A stretch of 34,885 nt of DNA from CAXSBR01 sp964236495 (GCA_964236495.1 CAXSBR010000028.1:1-34885); one strand, 5' to 3'; numbered from the stretch's first letter, positions 6,000 through 15,380 are shown. Notes: generated by a model not told the origin, from the letters alone. Numbers and translations are program-made.

Positions 6000-8015
6000 A
6001 TGTACCTACGCGCCACCAGCGACGGTCGTGATACCTCGACCCAGCCAAACCCGATCCCTTCACCCCCGGCCGCCGCCGGCGACGGTTTGCCGCGGCACGC
6101 CCGCACAGTGCGCGCGATCGGCGGTTCGGTCGCTGTCGGCGCCGCTCTCGCCACGTGTGCGGTGGCGATACCGGCGCACGCTGCCACCTCGCACGCACCC
6201 GCAGGTGCCATCGAACTGGTCAAGGGCGGCCGAGGCGGCATCCACATCAACGGCTGGGCCGTCGACCCCGACACATCTCGGGCAGCTACCGTGCGCATCT
6301 CCCTCGACGGCAAGACAGTGGCCTCCGTTGCTGCCAACAAGCCCAACGTCGTAGCCGCGAAGCGCTATCCGTCCCTGGCCGGAGGTCACGGATTCGCCAG
6401 GATTCAGCCGTCCACCGGCGGCCAGCACCGGGTGTGCGTGTCCGCTTTGGACATCGCGCCGGCAAGAGCGAAAACCACCGCAGCCACCTCCCTGGGCTGT
6501 CGCACCATCACCGTGCTGGTCAGCCCGCGGGGCATCGTGCAGGTCGCTCCGCGCGCACCGCGCGACACCCAGATCGTCGTGTCCGGCTGGGCGATCGACC
6601 CTGAAACCCGGATCCAGATCTACGTCGGCGTCTCCGTCGACGGCAAAGCTCCGGTACGTACCGTCGCCAGTCTCAACCGGCCCGGACTGAACGCGGGCTT
6701 CCCCGGGATCGGCGCCCACCACGGCTACTCCGCAGCGCTGAAGGTCAACACGCTGGCACACAAGGTGTGCGTGACCGGATACAACGTGCTGCAAGGCAGG
6801 AACCGCAGCCTGGGCTGCGTCACCACCCCGGCGATCCCGTCTGCGGTGCCCGGCGCTCCGAGCGCCGTCAGTGCAACACCGCTCGTGAACGGCGCCCAGG
6901 TCAGCTGGACCGCACCCGCCGCGACCGGCGGGGTGCCGGTGGCGGGCTACGTCATCACGTCGGTTCCCGCCCAGACCAGCGTGACCGTGTCCGGTACCAA
7001 GCGCACCGCACTCGTCGGCGGCCTGAGCGCAGGTGCGAGTTACGGCTTCGTCGTCGTGGCCACGAACGCGCTGGGCCGCTCGCTCGCCTCGACGGCCAGC
7101 GCGGCGGTGACAGCCAAGGCGCCTGCGGTCATCGTGCCGCAGACCGGACCGCCGCTGATCTCCACCAGCCGCTACATCCGCAACCTGCACGGCAGCGATC
7201 CAGCCGGAAACTGGTCGAAGACGTTCGCGATGGGAGCCACCGACGCCTCATACAACCCGGCCGGGCACAAGTATCTGATCCTGCTGCAGTTCGGCGGTCA
7301 GTGGGGCACCGGCAACACGCAGTCCGCGACGTCGAACTCCTTCCTCACCTACGACCAGACGGTCGCAGCCATGAAGGGTTACCTGGACGGCTACGCCAGC
7401 CAGCAGAAGTCCAACGCCCCGGTGACGATCGCCTTCGGCACCAACAACGACATCGACGTTCGGGCAACCACGGGCCGGCTGTGGGCCGAGCAAGTCGTCA
7501 ATCCGCTGCTCAGCTACGGCAAGCGTTACTCCTCGATCAGCGTGGCCGGCGCGAACGACATCGAGCCCGGCTTCCAAGGCACCATGAGCCAGAGCCAGGC
7601 CTGGGTGCAAGCCTTCCTCGCCGCGACGACCGCGAAATTCGTGTTCAACGGCTCAGCCGACGGCTGCGGTTGGACGTCGGCGCTCGCGGGCTGCAACAAC
7701 GGCTACACCGCCGCGGGCGTGCACCTGATGGCAGGTGGCTACGCGCCCACCCGGATCCTCGCCCTGCCCCAGATCTACAACTACACCCAGCCCAAGCAGT
7801 GGAAGTACATCTCGCTCACCGGCGCCGTCAGCGGCTACAACAAGGTCAGCTTCGCCGGCCCGTTGACCGAGGTCACCGCATGCCAGCAGGACAATTACAG
7901 CTGTTCCAGCCTGACCAACAACGACGCATGGACCGCACTGTGGAACGCCCTGAGCAGCGACGTTCGGGTCAAGCCGGCCACGCTGCCCTACGGCACCGAC
8001 CTACGGATCAACTGA
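6000..8015 (+). CDS. Secreted multidomain protein: two GWAxDP modules, FnIII domain, unrecognised C-terminal domain
   Basis: A 671-residue exported protein. A hydrophobic segment (about 40-58) followed by AIPAHA predicts signal-peptidase cleavage near residue 61. Two related beta-rich modules follow (about 70-165 and 170-275), each with the signature GWA(V/I)DP(D/E)T and a V-C-V...L-G-C cysteine pair that may form a disulphide; such modules occur in actinobacterial surface proteins. A fibronectin type III domain spans about 285-375 (PGAPSAVSATP, QVSWTAP, Y-x-F-V-V-x-A-T-N). The last 290 residues (from TSRYIRNLHGSD) contain LLQFGGQWGTGN, IAFGTNNDID and SVAGANDIEPG and look like a barrel-type enzyme or binding domain that I do not recognise. 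The start is ATG 6000 with GAGAAGG about 11 bases upstream; GTG 6108 would give a more compact signal peptide. It probably acts at the cell surface. Confidence 0.85.
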   Translation: MYLRATSDGRDTSTQPNPIPSPPAAAGDGLPRHARTVRAIGGSVAVGAALATCAVAIPAHAATSHAPAGAIELVKGGRGGIHINGWAVDPDTSRAATVRISLDGKTVASVAANKPNVVAAKRYPSLAGGHGFARIQPSTGGQHRVCVSALDIAPARAKTTAATSLGCRTITVLVSPRGIVQVAPRAPRDTQIVVSGWAIDPETRIQIYVGVSVDGKAPVRTVASLNRPGLNAGFPGIGAHHGYSAALKVNTLAHKVCVTGYNVLQGRNRSLGCVTTPAIPSAVPGAPSAVSATPLVNGAQVSWTAPAATGGVPVAGYVITSVPAQTSVTVSGTKRTALVGGLSAGASYGFVVVATNALGRSLASTASAAVTAKAPAVIVPQTGPPLISTSRYIRNLHGSDPAGNWSKTFAMGATDASYNPAGHKYLILLQFGGQWGTGNTQSATSNSFLTYDQTVAAMKGYLDGYASQQKSNAPVTIAFGTNNDIDVRATTGRLWAEQVVNPLLSYGKRYSSISVAGANDIEPGFQGTMSQSQAWVQAFLAATTAKFVFNGSADGCGWTSALAGCNNGYTAAGVHLMAGGYAPTRILALPQIYNYTQPKQWKYISLTGAVSGYNKVSFAGPLTEVTACQQDNYSCSSLTNNDAWTALWNALSSDVRVKPATLPYGTDLRIN

Positions 8016-8019
8016 GCCG

Positions 8020-8080
8020 GTGCTTGATGGTCAGCGAAATTGGTGGCGGGCGTCTTGATGGTCGACGTCTTGATGGTCAC
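8020..8080 (+). repeat. Three short direct repeats before the lipoprotein gene
   Basis: CTTGATGGTC occurs near 8023, 8053 and 8069, with GTCTTGATGGTC shared by the last two. The set lies between the secreted-protein stop and the lipoprotein start; the function is unknown. Confidence 0.6.
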
Positions 8081-8083
8081 CGC

Positions 8084-8998
8084 ATGAGGCACGGCAGGCA
8101 GTGGATCGTCGTGGCGCTGCTGCTCACCGGATGCACGTCGAGCGCTACCCGCTCGGCGGCGTCCGGGGGCGGCAGCTCGACGGCTCCCACCGACGGCAGC
8201 GGCAGCGCTGTCGCCGGCGCGTCTGGCGCCACCGACCGGGTCAGCGCGCCGCCTTCGGTGCACACGACGAGTTTGCCGAAGCCGATCTCCACAGTTCCAG
8301 GCTCCACGGGGCGAGGTTCGGCAGGGCAGCGTTCCGCGCCGAGTTCTGTGGAGCACCATTCCGCTGCGCACAATCCCGCTGCACACAATCCCGCCGCGCC
8401 CGGCTCCCTCGCGCCCAGCCCCGTACCAGCGGCAGCGTTGCCGTCGGCACCGCCGGTCAATCGTGCATCGGTACCGCCTCTGCCGTCCGTGCCCACCGCT
8501 CATGCCGCCCCGACGCACTCGACGCCGGCCGCACCCGTCGAGCGCAGCCGATCGCCCCAGCCCATTCCACCGGCCCCACCGAAGGCACCCACCCAGCCCA
8601 GCAGCCCGCCGGTGCGCAACATCCCGCCAGCCACGGTTGCTGCCTGCGGGGCCGCCGATGTGAAGGTCAGCGCGGAGCGGGGCGACGCGTCCACCGGCCA
8701 GCAGTTCAGCACCGTCACCGTGGTAGCGCTACGGACCTGTCGACTGCCCGGAGCGCCCAGCGTGCACACCACCGATGCCGGCGGACGCACGCTGCGCACG
8801 GCCACTGCGGCCACAGGCTCGGCATCAGCCATCGTGGTCCAGCGCGGTTATCTTGTGACCGCGGTGGTGCACGGGCCCACGACGTGCAATGCGCCGGTCT
8901 CGGCCTACCTGGTCGTGACCTCCGCTCCGGGCGCGGTCAGCACGCTTGCCGTACCGCTACGCGCCTGCGCACTCATGGTCGACCAGTACCGCAGCTGA
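8084..8998 (+). CDS. Lipoprotein with DUF4232-like C-terminal domain
   Basis: A 304-residue protein. The start MRHGRQWIVVALLLTGCTSS has a type II signal peptide with lipobox LLTGC, so Cys17 should be lipidated and the protein anchored to the outer face of the membrane. Residues about 20-185 form a Pro/Ser/Ala/Thr linker with small His-Asn-Pro-Ala-Ala repeats, of the kind that spans the wall. The C-terminal about 120 residues (from TVAACGAADVKVS) show the DUF4232 pattern: Cys near the strand start, C-R-L-P-G-A-P-S-V, D-A-G-G, and further Cys residues. The role is unknown. ATG 8084 was chosen for the compact signal peptide; ATG 8027 is in frame but gives a long polar N-region. It follows the secreted multidomain protein by 68 bp and may be co-transcribed with it. 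Confidence 0.8.
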   Translation: MRHGRQWIVVALLLTGCTSSATRSAASGGGSSTAPTDGSGSAVAGASGATDRVSAPPSVHTTSLPKPISTVPGSTGRGSAGQRSAPSSVEHHSAAHNPAAHNPAAPGSLAPSPVPAAALPSAPPVNRASVPPLPSVPTAHAAPTHSTPAAPVERSRSPQPIPPAPPKAPTQPSSPPVRNIPPATVAACGAADVKVSAERGDASTGQQFSTVTVVALRTCRLPGAPSVHTTDAGGRTLRTATAATGSASAIVVQRGYLVTAVVHGPTTCNAPVSAYLVVTSAPGAVSTLAVPLRACALMVDQYRS

Positions 8999-9058
8999 CC
9001 GCCGCCATTGCCGTGAACGCCCAGCGCGGCAGGCGATCGTGCGCCAACGCACACCTCA

Positions 9059-11422
9059 TCAGGCGTGCGCGTGCTGCTCGCCGACTGGTTCGGTAACGGC
9101 ATGGGCAGGGGTGTCCTCGGCCGGCGGCTCGCCGGGTTCCAGGCGCACCACGATCGACTTGTACACCGGCGTCCCGCTGCCCGTAGCCGTCGCGTCGATC
9201 GACACCAGCGCGTTCGTCTCCGGGAAGTAGGCCGCCGCACAGCCGCGAGCGATCTCGTAGGCCACAACGCGGAACCCGTCGACGTGGCGGTCCACCCCGT
9301 CGGCCTGCTCGGAGTGGATGTCGACGTATTGCCCGTCGACGAGTCGGAGTTCGCGCAGGTCGTCGGCGTGGACGAAAACCACCCGACGACCCTTGCGAAT
9401 GCCGCGGTACCGGTCGTCGAGGCCGTAGATCGTGGTGTTGAACTGGTCGTGCGAGCGCACCGTCTGCAGCAGCAACCGGCCCGGCGACGTCTTGGGGTAC
9501 TCCAAGGCGTTGATGCCGAACTCGCATTTGCCGCTGGCTGTCGGGAACGTGCGGGAGTCGCGCGGTGGATGCGGCAGCGAGAATCCGTCGTGATCGCGGA
9601 TGCGGAAGTTGAAGTCGTGAAATCCCGGCACAGTGCGCGAGATCGAATCGCGGATGGTGTCGTAGTCGTCGATGAACCCCTGCCAGTCGACCGGGCGCCG
9701 ATCGCCCAAAGTGGCCTGGGCAATGCCACAGATGATCGCGATCTCGCTGCGCAGGTTCGGTGAGGCAGGCTCCAGACGTCCGTGCGAGCCGTGCACGGCG
9801 CAGACGGTGTCTTCGACACTGACGAACTGCGCGCCGGTGGCTTGGACGTCTAGTTCGCTGCGTCCCAGCGTCGGCAGGATCAGCGCCTGTTTGCCCGTCA
9901 CCGCGTGGGAACGGTTGAGCTTGGTGGAAATCTGCACGCTCAGCTCGGTGTTGCCCATGGCCGCGGCGGTGACGTCGAGGTCGGACATGGCTGCCACGAA
10001 GTTGCCGCCGAGGCCGACGAAGACCTTGCCGCGACCGTCGCGCATCGCCTTGACCGAGTCGACGGCGTCATGGCCGTTGCTGCGCGGCATCGCGAAGTCG
10101 AACTCGCGCTCCAAAGCGTCGAGGAAGGCTGCCGGCGGCTTCTCCCAGATGCCCATCGTCCGGTCGCCCTGCACGTTGCTGTGCCCACGGATGGGCGCCA
10201 GGCCTGCGCCGGGCTTACCAATATTGCCGCGCAGCGCGATCAGGTTGACGATCTCGCGGATGGACGCCACCGATCCCTTGTGCTGGGTCAGGCCCATCGC
10301 CCAGCAGACGATGGTGCGGTCGGAGGCGATATAGCGCTGGGCGAACTCGGTGATCTCGGCGTCGGTCAGGCCGGTGGCCGCGGCAATCTCGTCGTCGCTG
10401 ATGGTGTTCAAATGCTCGCGGTACGCGGCGAGGCCGGTGGTCTTGGTGTCCAGGAAGTTATGGTCGAGCACGGTTCCGGGTGCTGCGTCCTCGGCGGCGA
10501 GCACCTTGCGGGCCACGGCCATCATCAGCGCCTGGTCGCCACCGAGGCGGATGTGCAGGAACTGGTCGGCCAGCTCGGTTCCGCGACCGATCACCCCGCG
10601 CGGCTTCTGCGGATTCTTGAACCGCTTGAGCCCGGCCTCGGGCATCGGATTGACCGCGACGATGGTGGCGCCCTGCGCCTTGGCCTCCTCCAGCACCGAC
10701 AGCATCCGCGGGTGGTTGGTACCAGGGTTCTGCCCCATGATGATGATCAGATCGGACTTGGCGAAGTCGTCGTAGCGCACGCTGGCCTTGCCGATGCCGA
10801 TTGCGTCGGCCAGCGCTACCGACGTCGACTCGTGGCACATGTTGGAGCAGTCGGGCAGATTGTTCGTGCCCAGCGCGCGCACGAACAACTGGTAGACGAA
10901 CGCAGCCTCGTTGCTGGCACGACCGCTGGTGTAGAACACAGCCTGATTCGGCTCGTCCAGCGCGTTGAGCTCGCCGGCGATGATGGCAAAGGCGTCGTCC
11001 CAACTCACCGGCCGGTAGTGGTCGGAATCGGCGGCCTTGTAGACGGGCTCGACGAGCCGGCCCTGCTGGCCCAGCCAGTACTCGCTGCGTTCGGCAAGGT
11101 CGCGCACGCTGTACTGCGACCAGAACGAGCTTTCCACCCGCAAGCGGTCGATCTCCCACGCCACGGCCTTCGCGCCGTTCTCGCAGAACTCGGCCACTTT
11201 GCGTCGCCCGGGCGGATCGGGCCACGCACACGACATGCAGTCGAAGCCCTTCTTCTGATTCATCCGCAGCAGCGCGCGGGCGCTGCGCACGGTGCCGCCC
11301 TCGACGTAGGCGTGCTCCAGGGAGTGGTAGACGCCGGGAACGCCGGCGGCCCAGTCCTCGGGGTGGCTGACTTCGAGGTCTCGGTCATCGACGTCGTCGG
11401 TCCGAGCGTGGCGATCAGGCAT
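9059..11422 (-). CDS. Molybdopterin oxidoreductase, FdhF/YdeP family
   Basis: A 787-residue cytosolic enzyme of the formate-dehydrogenase-H-like group. An N-terminal iron-sulfur motif is seen in GFDCMSCAWPDP (C62, C65) with C80, probably binding a 4Fe-4S cluster. The molybdenum-ligand region DCSNMCHESTS puts Cys196 where FdhF has selenocysteine. Further molybdopterin signatures are GQNPGTNHPRML, RGNIGKPGAGLAP, RGHSNVQGDRTMG and the C-terminal cofactor-binding domain from about residue 660 (ASGKCEF, VRSHDQFNTTIYG). Electron acceptor and substrate are uncertain; YdeP-like proteins are associated with acid resistance and many are called putative formate dehydrogenases. No fdhD or partner NAD subunit is adjacent. 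The gene diverges from the MFS transporter across 110 bp. Confidence 0.92.
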   Translation of the reverse strand: MPDRHARTDDVDDRDLEVSHPEDWAAGVPGVYHSLEHAYVEGGTVRSARALLRMNQKKGFDCMSCAWPDPPGRRKVAEFCENGAKAVAWEIDRLRVESSFWSQYSVRDLAERSEYWLGQQGRLVEPVYKAADSDHYRPVSWDDAFAIIAGELNALDEPNQAVFYTSGRASNEAAFVYQLFVRALGTNNLPDCSNMCHESTSVALADAIGIGKASVRYDDFAKSDLIIIMGQNPGTNHPRMLSVLEEAKAQGATIVAVNPMPEAGLKRFKNPQKPRGVIGRGTELADQFLHIRLGGDQALMMAVARKVLAAEDAAPGTVLDHNFLDTKTTGLAAYREHLNTISDDEIAAATGLTDAEITEFAQRYIASDRTIVCWAMGLTQHKGSVASIREIVNLIALRGNIGKPGAGLAPIRGHSNVQGDRTMGIWEKPPAAFLDALEREFDFAMPRSNGHDAVDSVKAMRDGRGKVFVGLGGNFVAAMSDLDVTAAAMGNTELSVQISTKLNRSHAVTGKQALILPTLGRSELDVQATGAQFVSVEDTVCAVHGSHGRLEPASPNLRSEIAIICGIAQATLGDRRPVDWQGFIDDYDTIRDSISRTVPGFHDFNFRIRDHDGFSLPHPPRDSRTFPTASGKCEFGINALEYPKTSPGRLLLQTVRSHDQFNTTIYGLDDRYRGIRKGRRVVFVHADDLRELRLVDGQYVDIHSEQADGVDRHVDGFRVVAYEIARGCAAAYFPETNALVSIDATATGSGTPVYKSIVVRLEPGEPPAEDTPAHAVTEPVGEQHAHA

Positions 11423-11532
11423 GCAACGACTGTCCTACGCCGCGGCGCCGATGTCGATGGTCACATTCGCGCGCCGGGACGGCGTCCCAGCAGGTGAGAG
11501 GGGTTTCCTGAAATTTGGGACGGCGCATTACC

Positions 11533-12774
11533 GTGCTGGGCGTGCACCCGCAGCAGGCGTCGACCCGTCGTTGGGTGGTGCTGGCGCTCAGCGTGCTCGC
11601 CCAGACCTCGACGTGCGTGTTCCTCTACGGCCTGCCTGCACTGGTTCCACTTCTGCGCGAGCCCGGCGAAGTGACGCCCGGAGGTCTGTCGCTCAGCTCA
11701 GCGGGAACTATCGTCGCAGCTCCCTCGCTCGGGTTGCTGCTCACGCTCATCGCCTGGGGTGCAGCTGCCGACCGGTACGGCGAGCGGGTGGTGATCACCG
11801 CCGGCATGTGCGCGGGCGCGCTGGCACTGGTCGCGGCGTGGCGCTCCACCGGCTTCACAGCGCTGTGCTGCTGGCTGGTGCTGGCGGCGGCCGGTGCGGC
11901 GTCGGTGAACGCCGCGAGCGGCCGGATGATCCTGGGGTGGTTCACCGCGGGCGAGCGCGGCTTGGCCATGGGCATCCGCCAGACCGCTCAGCCCCTGGGC
12001 GTCGCTGTAGGCGCCCTGGTGCTGCCGGCCGTCGGACGAGGGCAGGGAGTGCACGACGCGCTGTTGGTGCCCGCCGCGCTGTGCCTGCTGTTCGGGCTGT
12101 CGATCCTGCTGTTCGCGCCCGATCCGGCGCGCGCGGTTCCGTCGGCCACCAGCGACAACACCGCAGATCCTGCTGACCCCTCAGGTCGTTCGCCGTACCG
12201 GACGCCCCTGCTGTGGCGCATCCACGCCGCCAGCGCTGCGCTGGTGGTGCCGCAGTTCGTCGTCTCCGGATTCACGCTGGCCTATCTGGTGAGCGAGCGG
12301 TCCTGGTCACTGGTCGACGCCGGGCGGCTGGTCTTTGTTATGCAGCTGCTCGGCGCCGTCGGCCGGATCGGTACCGGCATCTGGTCTGACCGCGTCGGCA
12401 GTCGGCTGCGCCCGATGCGGATGCTGGCGGTGGCCAGTGCGCTGCTGATGATCACCATTGCCCTGTGCGACCTGTCCGGCTCGGTAGTGGTGGTCGTCGC
12501 CTTCACGGTGGCCGCCGTCGTGGTCGTGGCCGACAACGGGCTGGCGTTCACCTCGGTGGCCGAACTAGCCGGGCACCGCTGGACCGGGAAGGCGCTGGGC
12601 GTGCACAACACCGGGCAGAACGTCGTGGCCGCGCTCACCCCGCCGGTGTTCGGCTGGGCGGTGCAGTCGCACGGCTACGCCGTCGCCTTCGTTCTCGCTG
12701 CGGTGTTTCCGGCTGCGGCGATCGCCGCGATTCCGGTGCGGCTGTCGGAGCGCCGGGCGCCCGCAGTGCCGTGA
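11533..12774 (+). CDS. MFS transporter
   Basis: About 413 residues with roughly 12 hydrophobic segments in two halves separated by a polar central loop (about residues 200-225, rich in Asp, Ser, Pro). The first-half loop contains GAAADRYGERVV, the MFS motif A variant, and the second-half counterpart is GIWSDRVGSRLRP. The exporter-like pattern fits small-molecule efflux or organic-acid transport; the substrate is unknown. The start is not certain: TTG 11515, GTG 11533 and GTG 11542 are in frame. I prefer 11533, with GGGACGG about 9 bases upstream. It is divergent from the molybdopterin oxidoreductase and 17 bp from the convergent methyltransferase gene. Confidence 0.88.
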   Translation: MLGVHPQQASTRRWVVLALSVLAQTSTCVFLYGLPALVPLLREPGEVTPGGLSLSSAGTIVAAPSLGLLLTLIAWGAAADRYGERVVITAGMCAGALALVAAWRSTGFTALCCWLVLAAAGAASVNAASGRMILGWFTAGERGLAMGIRQTAQPLGVAVGALVLPAVGRGQGVHDALLVPAALCLLFGLSILLFAPDPARAVPSATSDNTADPADPSGRSPYRTPLLWRIHAASAALVVPQFVVSGFTLAYLVSERSWSLVDAGRLVFVMQLLGAVGRIGTGIWSDRVGSRLRPMRMLAVASALLMITIALCDLSGSVVVVVAFTVAAVVVVADNGLAFTSVAELAGHRWTGKALGVHNTGQNVVAALTPPVFGWAVQSHGYAVAFVLAAVFPAAAIAAIPVRLSERRAPAVP

Positions 12775-12791
12775 TTGGCAGCCGGGGCGGA

Positions 12792-13502
12792 TCAGCCGAG
12801 CCGGCGCGCCACTACCGCGTACAGCGGATCGCCGCGATAACGCCCGCCCGGCGTCCCGTCCGGTGTTCGCAGCGACACCTCGGGCTCAGCGAAGCCACCG
12901 GCGCGGCGGAGATACTCGGCTACGATCGCGCACCGACCGGCGTCGTCGGCGGCCAACCAGCCGTGGATGGCCTTGGTCGGAAAGCAGCGGTTGGAGAACG
13001 TGATCACCACCGGTGCGCCCGGGCGCAGCACGCGCGCGGCCTCGGCCAGCACCGCGACGGGGTGCACCAGGTAGTCGATCGACACGCAGCACAGCACCGC
13101 GTCGAAGTCGGCACTGTCGAAGGGCAGCCGCGGATCGACGTTGAGATCGCGCACGATGCGCTCGGTGGCCATCGGGTTGCGGTCGAGTTCCGCCGCGTTC
13201 ATGCCCAGCACCACCAACTCCTTCGGCGCGGTGCTCAGGTGGGACACCCATGACGACATCAGGTCCAGCACTCGGGTCGCAACCGCGCTCGAACCGTCGA
13301 GGCCGAGCTCGGCGTAGAGCTCGCCGACAGCGGCGCGAGCACCGCCGTCGATATGCGTGACCAACCTGGGCTCGTCGTAGAACCGGCCGTCGGACGACGG
13401 GTCGTCGCGGTCGAAGAACCAGCCGGGGTAGGGCTGCACCGCGGGGGCGGCAGCTTCGTCGCTCGGGGCGTCTGCGTGGTCGTCATCGGCGGGGCGTGTC
13501 AT
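12792..13502 (-). CDS. SAM-dependent methyltransferase (class I)
   Basis: A 236-residue cytosolic protein with a Rossmann-type methyltransferase core. VLDLMSSWVSHL is a degenerate motif I, LVVLGMNAAELDRN is the second strand, NVDPRLPFDSADFDAVLCCVSIDYLVHPV is the motif II/acidic region, and EAARVLRPGAPVVITFSNRCFP is the motif III strand. The spacing is as in the Methyltransf_11 group. Substrate is unknown. A 50-residue acidic, proline-containing N-terminal region precedes the core. The gene is divergent from topoisomerase IB. Confidence 0.8.
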   Translation of the reverse strand: MTRPADDDHADAPSDEAAAPAVQPYPGWFFDRDDPSSDGRFYDEPRLVTHIDGGARAAVGELYAELGLDGSSAVATRVLDLMSSWVSHLSTAPKELVVLGMNAAELDRNPMATERIVRDLNVDPRLPFDSADFDAVLCCVSIDYLVHPVAVLAEAARVLRPGAPVVITFSNRCFPTKAIHGWLAADDAGRCAIVAEYLRRAGGFAEPEVSLRTPDGTPGGRYRGDPLYAVVARRLG

Positions 13503-13671
13503 TGGTCAAGCGTGCCCCTCTCTGAGGCGACGCGAGCGCGGATGGCGGCGCAATGACGGTCCCGCAACAGATAATGGCCCGGCACTGGCGGCCCGACGCG
13601 GCGCCACCAACTCCTCGCCCGCCCGCTGCCCGCACCGTCAGTATGGTCGGTTGCAGGAGGCCGACACTGCG

Positions 13672-14754
13672 ATGGCATTGACGATCGAGCAGATCAGCGA
13701 GCTACACGAGGACAACCAACGCTGCGCGCGGGTGGCCGGGCTGGTGTACGTCGTTAACGGCGAACCTGGACTGACGCGCCGGAAGAAAGGTAAGGGCTTC
13801 AGCTACAACGACGACGAGAACGCGCCGCTGAGCAGCGCCGAGGTGAAGGCCCGCATCACCGCGCTGGCCATTCCGCCGGCCTGGCGCAAGGTGTGGATCT
13901 GCCCGAACGAGGAGGGCCACATCCTTGCTACCGGCGAGGACGAGAAGGGCCGCAAACAGTACATCTACCATCCGCGCTGGCGGGCGATGCGCGATATGTT
14001 GAATTTCTACCGTCTGATCGTGTTTTCTGCGCAGCTGCCCCGGGTCCGCGCGTTCACCGACGAACAGCTGCGCCGACGCACCTTCGATCGCGAGCAGGTG
14101 ATGGCAGCAATGATCCGCATCATCGATCTGTGTTTCATCCGCATCGGCAACGAGAAGTACGCCGAGGAGAACAACAGCTTCGGGCTGTCGACCTTGCAGC
14201 GCAAACATGTCTCAGTGGTAGGTGCGACGGTCACAATGCGGTTTCCCGCCAAGTCGGGCAAGGCCTGGGACGTGACGATCACCGACAAAGGTGTGGCCCG
14301 GGTGGTCAAGCACCTTAAAGCTCAGCGCACCAACCGACTGTTCACCGTCGATGGCCGCCGCATCCGCAGCGGCGACGTCAACGAGCTGATCCTGCATTTG
14401 ACCGGCGAGCACCTGACGGCCAAGAACTTCCGCACCTGGGGCGGCACGCTGGCCGCGTTCACGTATCTCCGCAACCGGCTCGACAGCACCCGCCCGGCCG
14501 AGAAGGTCGTCGTCGAGGCTGTGGACGAGGCAGCCGACGCGCTGGGCAACACCCGCACCGTCGCGCGTGCGCACTACGTCCATCCGCACGTTCTGCAGAC
14601 CTATACCGAACACACCTTTGCCGACTACCTCAGCCGCGCGCAGCCCGTAACGCTCGAGTGGCTCACCGACGACGAGCGCCTGCTGACGGGGTTTCTCACC
14701 GAGCTGTTCGAGACCGAATTCGAGCTGCTCCAGCGCAGCTCCCCTCAGCAGTAG
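13672..14754 (+). CDS. Type IB DNA topoisomerase (poxvirus-like)
   Basis: A 360-residue enzyme that relaxes supercoils through a transient 3'-phosphotyrosine link. The N-terminal domain has the conserved IPPAWRKVWICPNEEGHILATG and KGRKQYIYHPRWR segments. The catalytic set is visible: Arg157 (FIRIGNEKYAEENNSFGLSTL), Lys194 in the beta hairpin (PAKSGKAW), Arg254 (KNFRTWGGT), and Tyr302 within ARAHYVHP. The Arg157-Lys194 spacing of 37 equals that of the vaccinia enzyme. The ATG at 13672 has GGAGG 11 bases upstream. Bacterial members are accessory enzymes; no neighbour suggests a special role. Confidence 0.93.
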   Translation: MALTIEQISELHEDNQRCARVAGLVYVVNGEPGLTRRKKGKGFSYNDDENAPLSSAEVKARITALAIPPAWRKVWICPNEEGHILATGEDEKGRKQYIYHPRWRAMRDMLNFYRLIVFSAQLPRVRAFTDEQLRRRTFDREQVMAAMIRIIDLCFIRIGNEKYAEENNSFGLSTLQRKHVSVVGATVTMRFPAKSGKAWDVTITDKGVARVVKHLKAQRTNRLFTVDGRRIRSGDVNELILHLTGEHLTAKNFRTWGGTLAAFTYLRNRLDSTRPAEKVVVEAVDEAADALGNTRTVARAHYVHPHVLQTYTEHTFADYLSRAQPVTLEWLTDDERLLTGFLTELFETEFELLQRSSPQQ

Positions 14755-14906
14755 GCGTCGCTCGCCGCTGCCGGTGCACGACGTCTGATCGGATCGGTGC
14801 CACCGCGGCCTGCGGCGGTCGGGCCGAAATTCGGTTACTTTGGATCAGGCTCCGCGAACGGCTCGACCGTGACGCCCCCTCGGAGACCTTCTTGGAAGGC
14901 AATTCG

Positions 14907-15380
14907 ATGAGCAGCAGTGCCCGCACTTCGCGCACGGAGCAATCGGAATCCCGCTCATTGGCCCAGCTTCTGGCCACCATCGTCGCCGCCACTTTTGTCC
15001 TGGTCGGCATCCTCGGTTTCATCCCCGGCGTCACCACGCACTACAGCCACATGTCCTTTGCCGGTCACCACTCGACGGCCAAGCTCCTGGGCATCTTCAT
15101 GGTGTCTGTCTTGCACAACATCGTGCACCTACTGTTCGGCTTGGTCGGGCTTGCGATGGCACGCAAGTTCGCCACCGCACGCACGTATCTCATCGGTGGC
15201 GGCGTCGTGTACCTGGTTCTCTGGCTCTACGGCTTGATCATCAGCCAGAAGAGCAGCGCCAACTTCGTTCCGGTCAATACCGCCGACAACTGGCTGCATT
15301 TCGTGCTGGGCCTGGGCATGATCGGCCTGGGCATCCTTGCCGGGCGGGAGCTTGCCAAGCGTCGCACCGCGACCGCCTGA
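14907..15380 (+). CDS. DUF4383 integral membrane protein
   Basis: A 157-residue protein with four predicted transmembrane helices (about 19-40, 61-83, 94-112, 129-146). The DUF4383 pattern is seen in GILGFIPGVTTHYSHMSFAGHHS, LGIFMVSVLHNIVHLLFGLVGL and NTADNWLHFVLGLGMIGLG. The conserved His and Asn residues (HNIVH, NWLH) are typical. The function of the family is unknown. The ATG at 14907 has GGAAGG seven bases upstream; the longer open frame to the left is not supported. It ends before a strong hairpin. Confidence 0.88.
   Translation: MSSSARTSRTEQSESRSLAQLLATIVAATFVLVGILGFIPGVTTHYSHMSFAGHHSTAKLLGIFMVSVLHNIVHLLFGLVGLAMARKFATARTYLIGGGVVYLVLWLYGLIISQKSSANFVPVNTADNWLHFVLGLGMIGLGILAGRELAKRRTATA

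Noticed and set aside
5840..6000. c-di-AMP or other known riboswitch before the secreted-protein gene
   Set aside because: There are hairpins and a GGCACGGCAGC-like stretch, but the conserved core bases of ydaO, cobalamin or GEMM aptamers do not line up.
6767..8083. Extending the lipoprotein gene to the left in its open frame
   Set aside because: The frame overlaps the secreted-protein gene, its residues are Arg/Gln/His-rich shadow composition, and the lipobox fixes the start near 8084.
9036..9056. Terminator between the lipoprotein and molybdopterin genes
   Set aside because: Only a 5-bp stem (GTGCG/CGCAC with a 4-base loop) is present, too weak to call.
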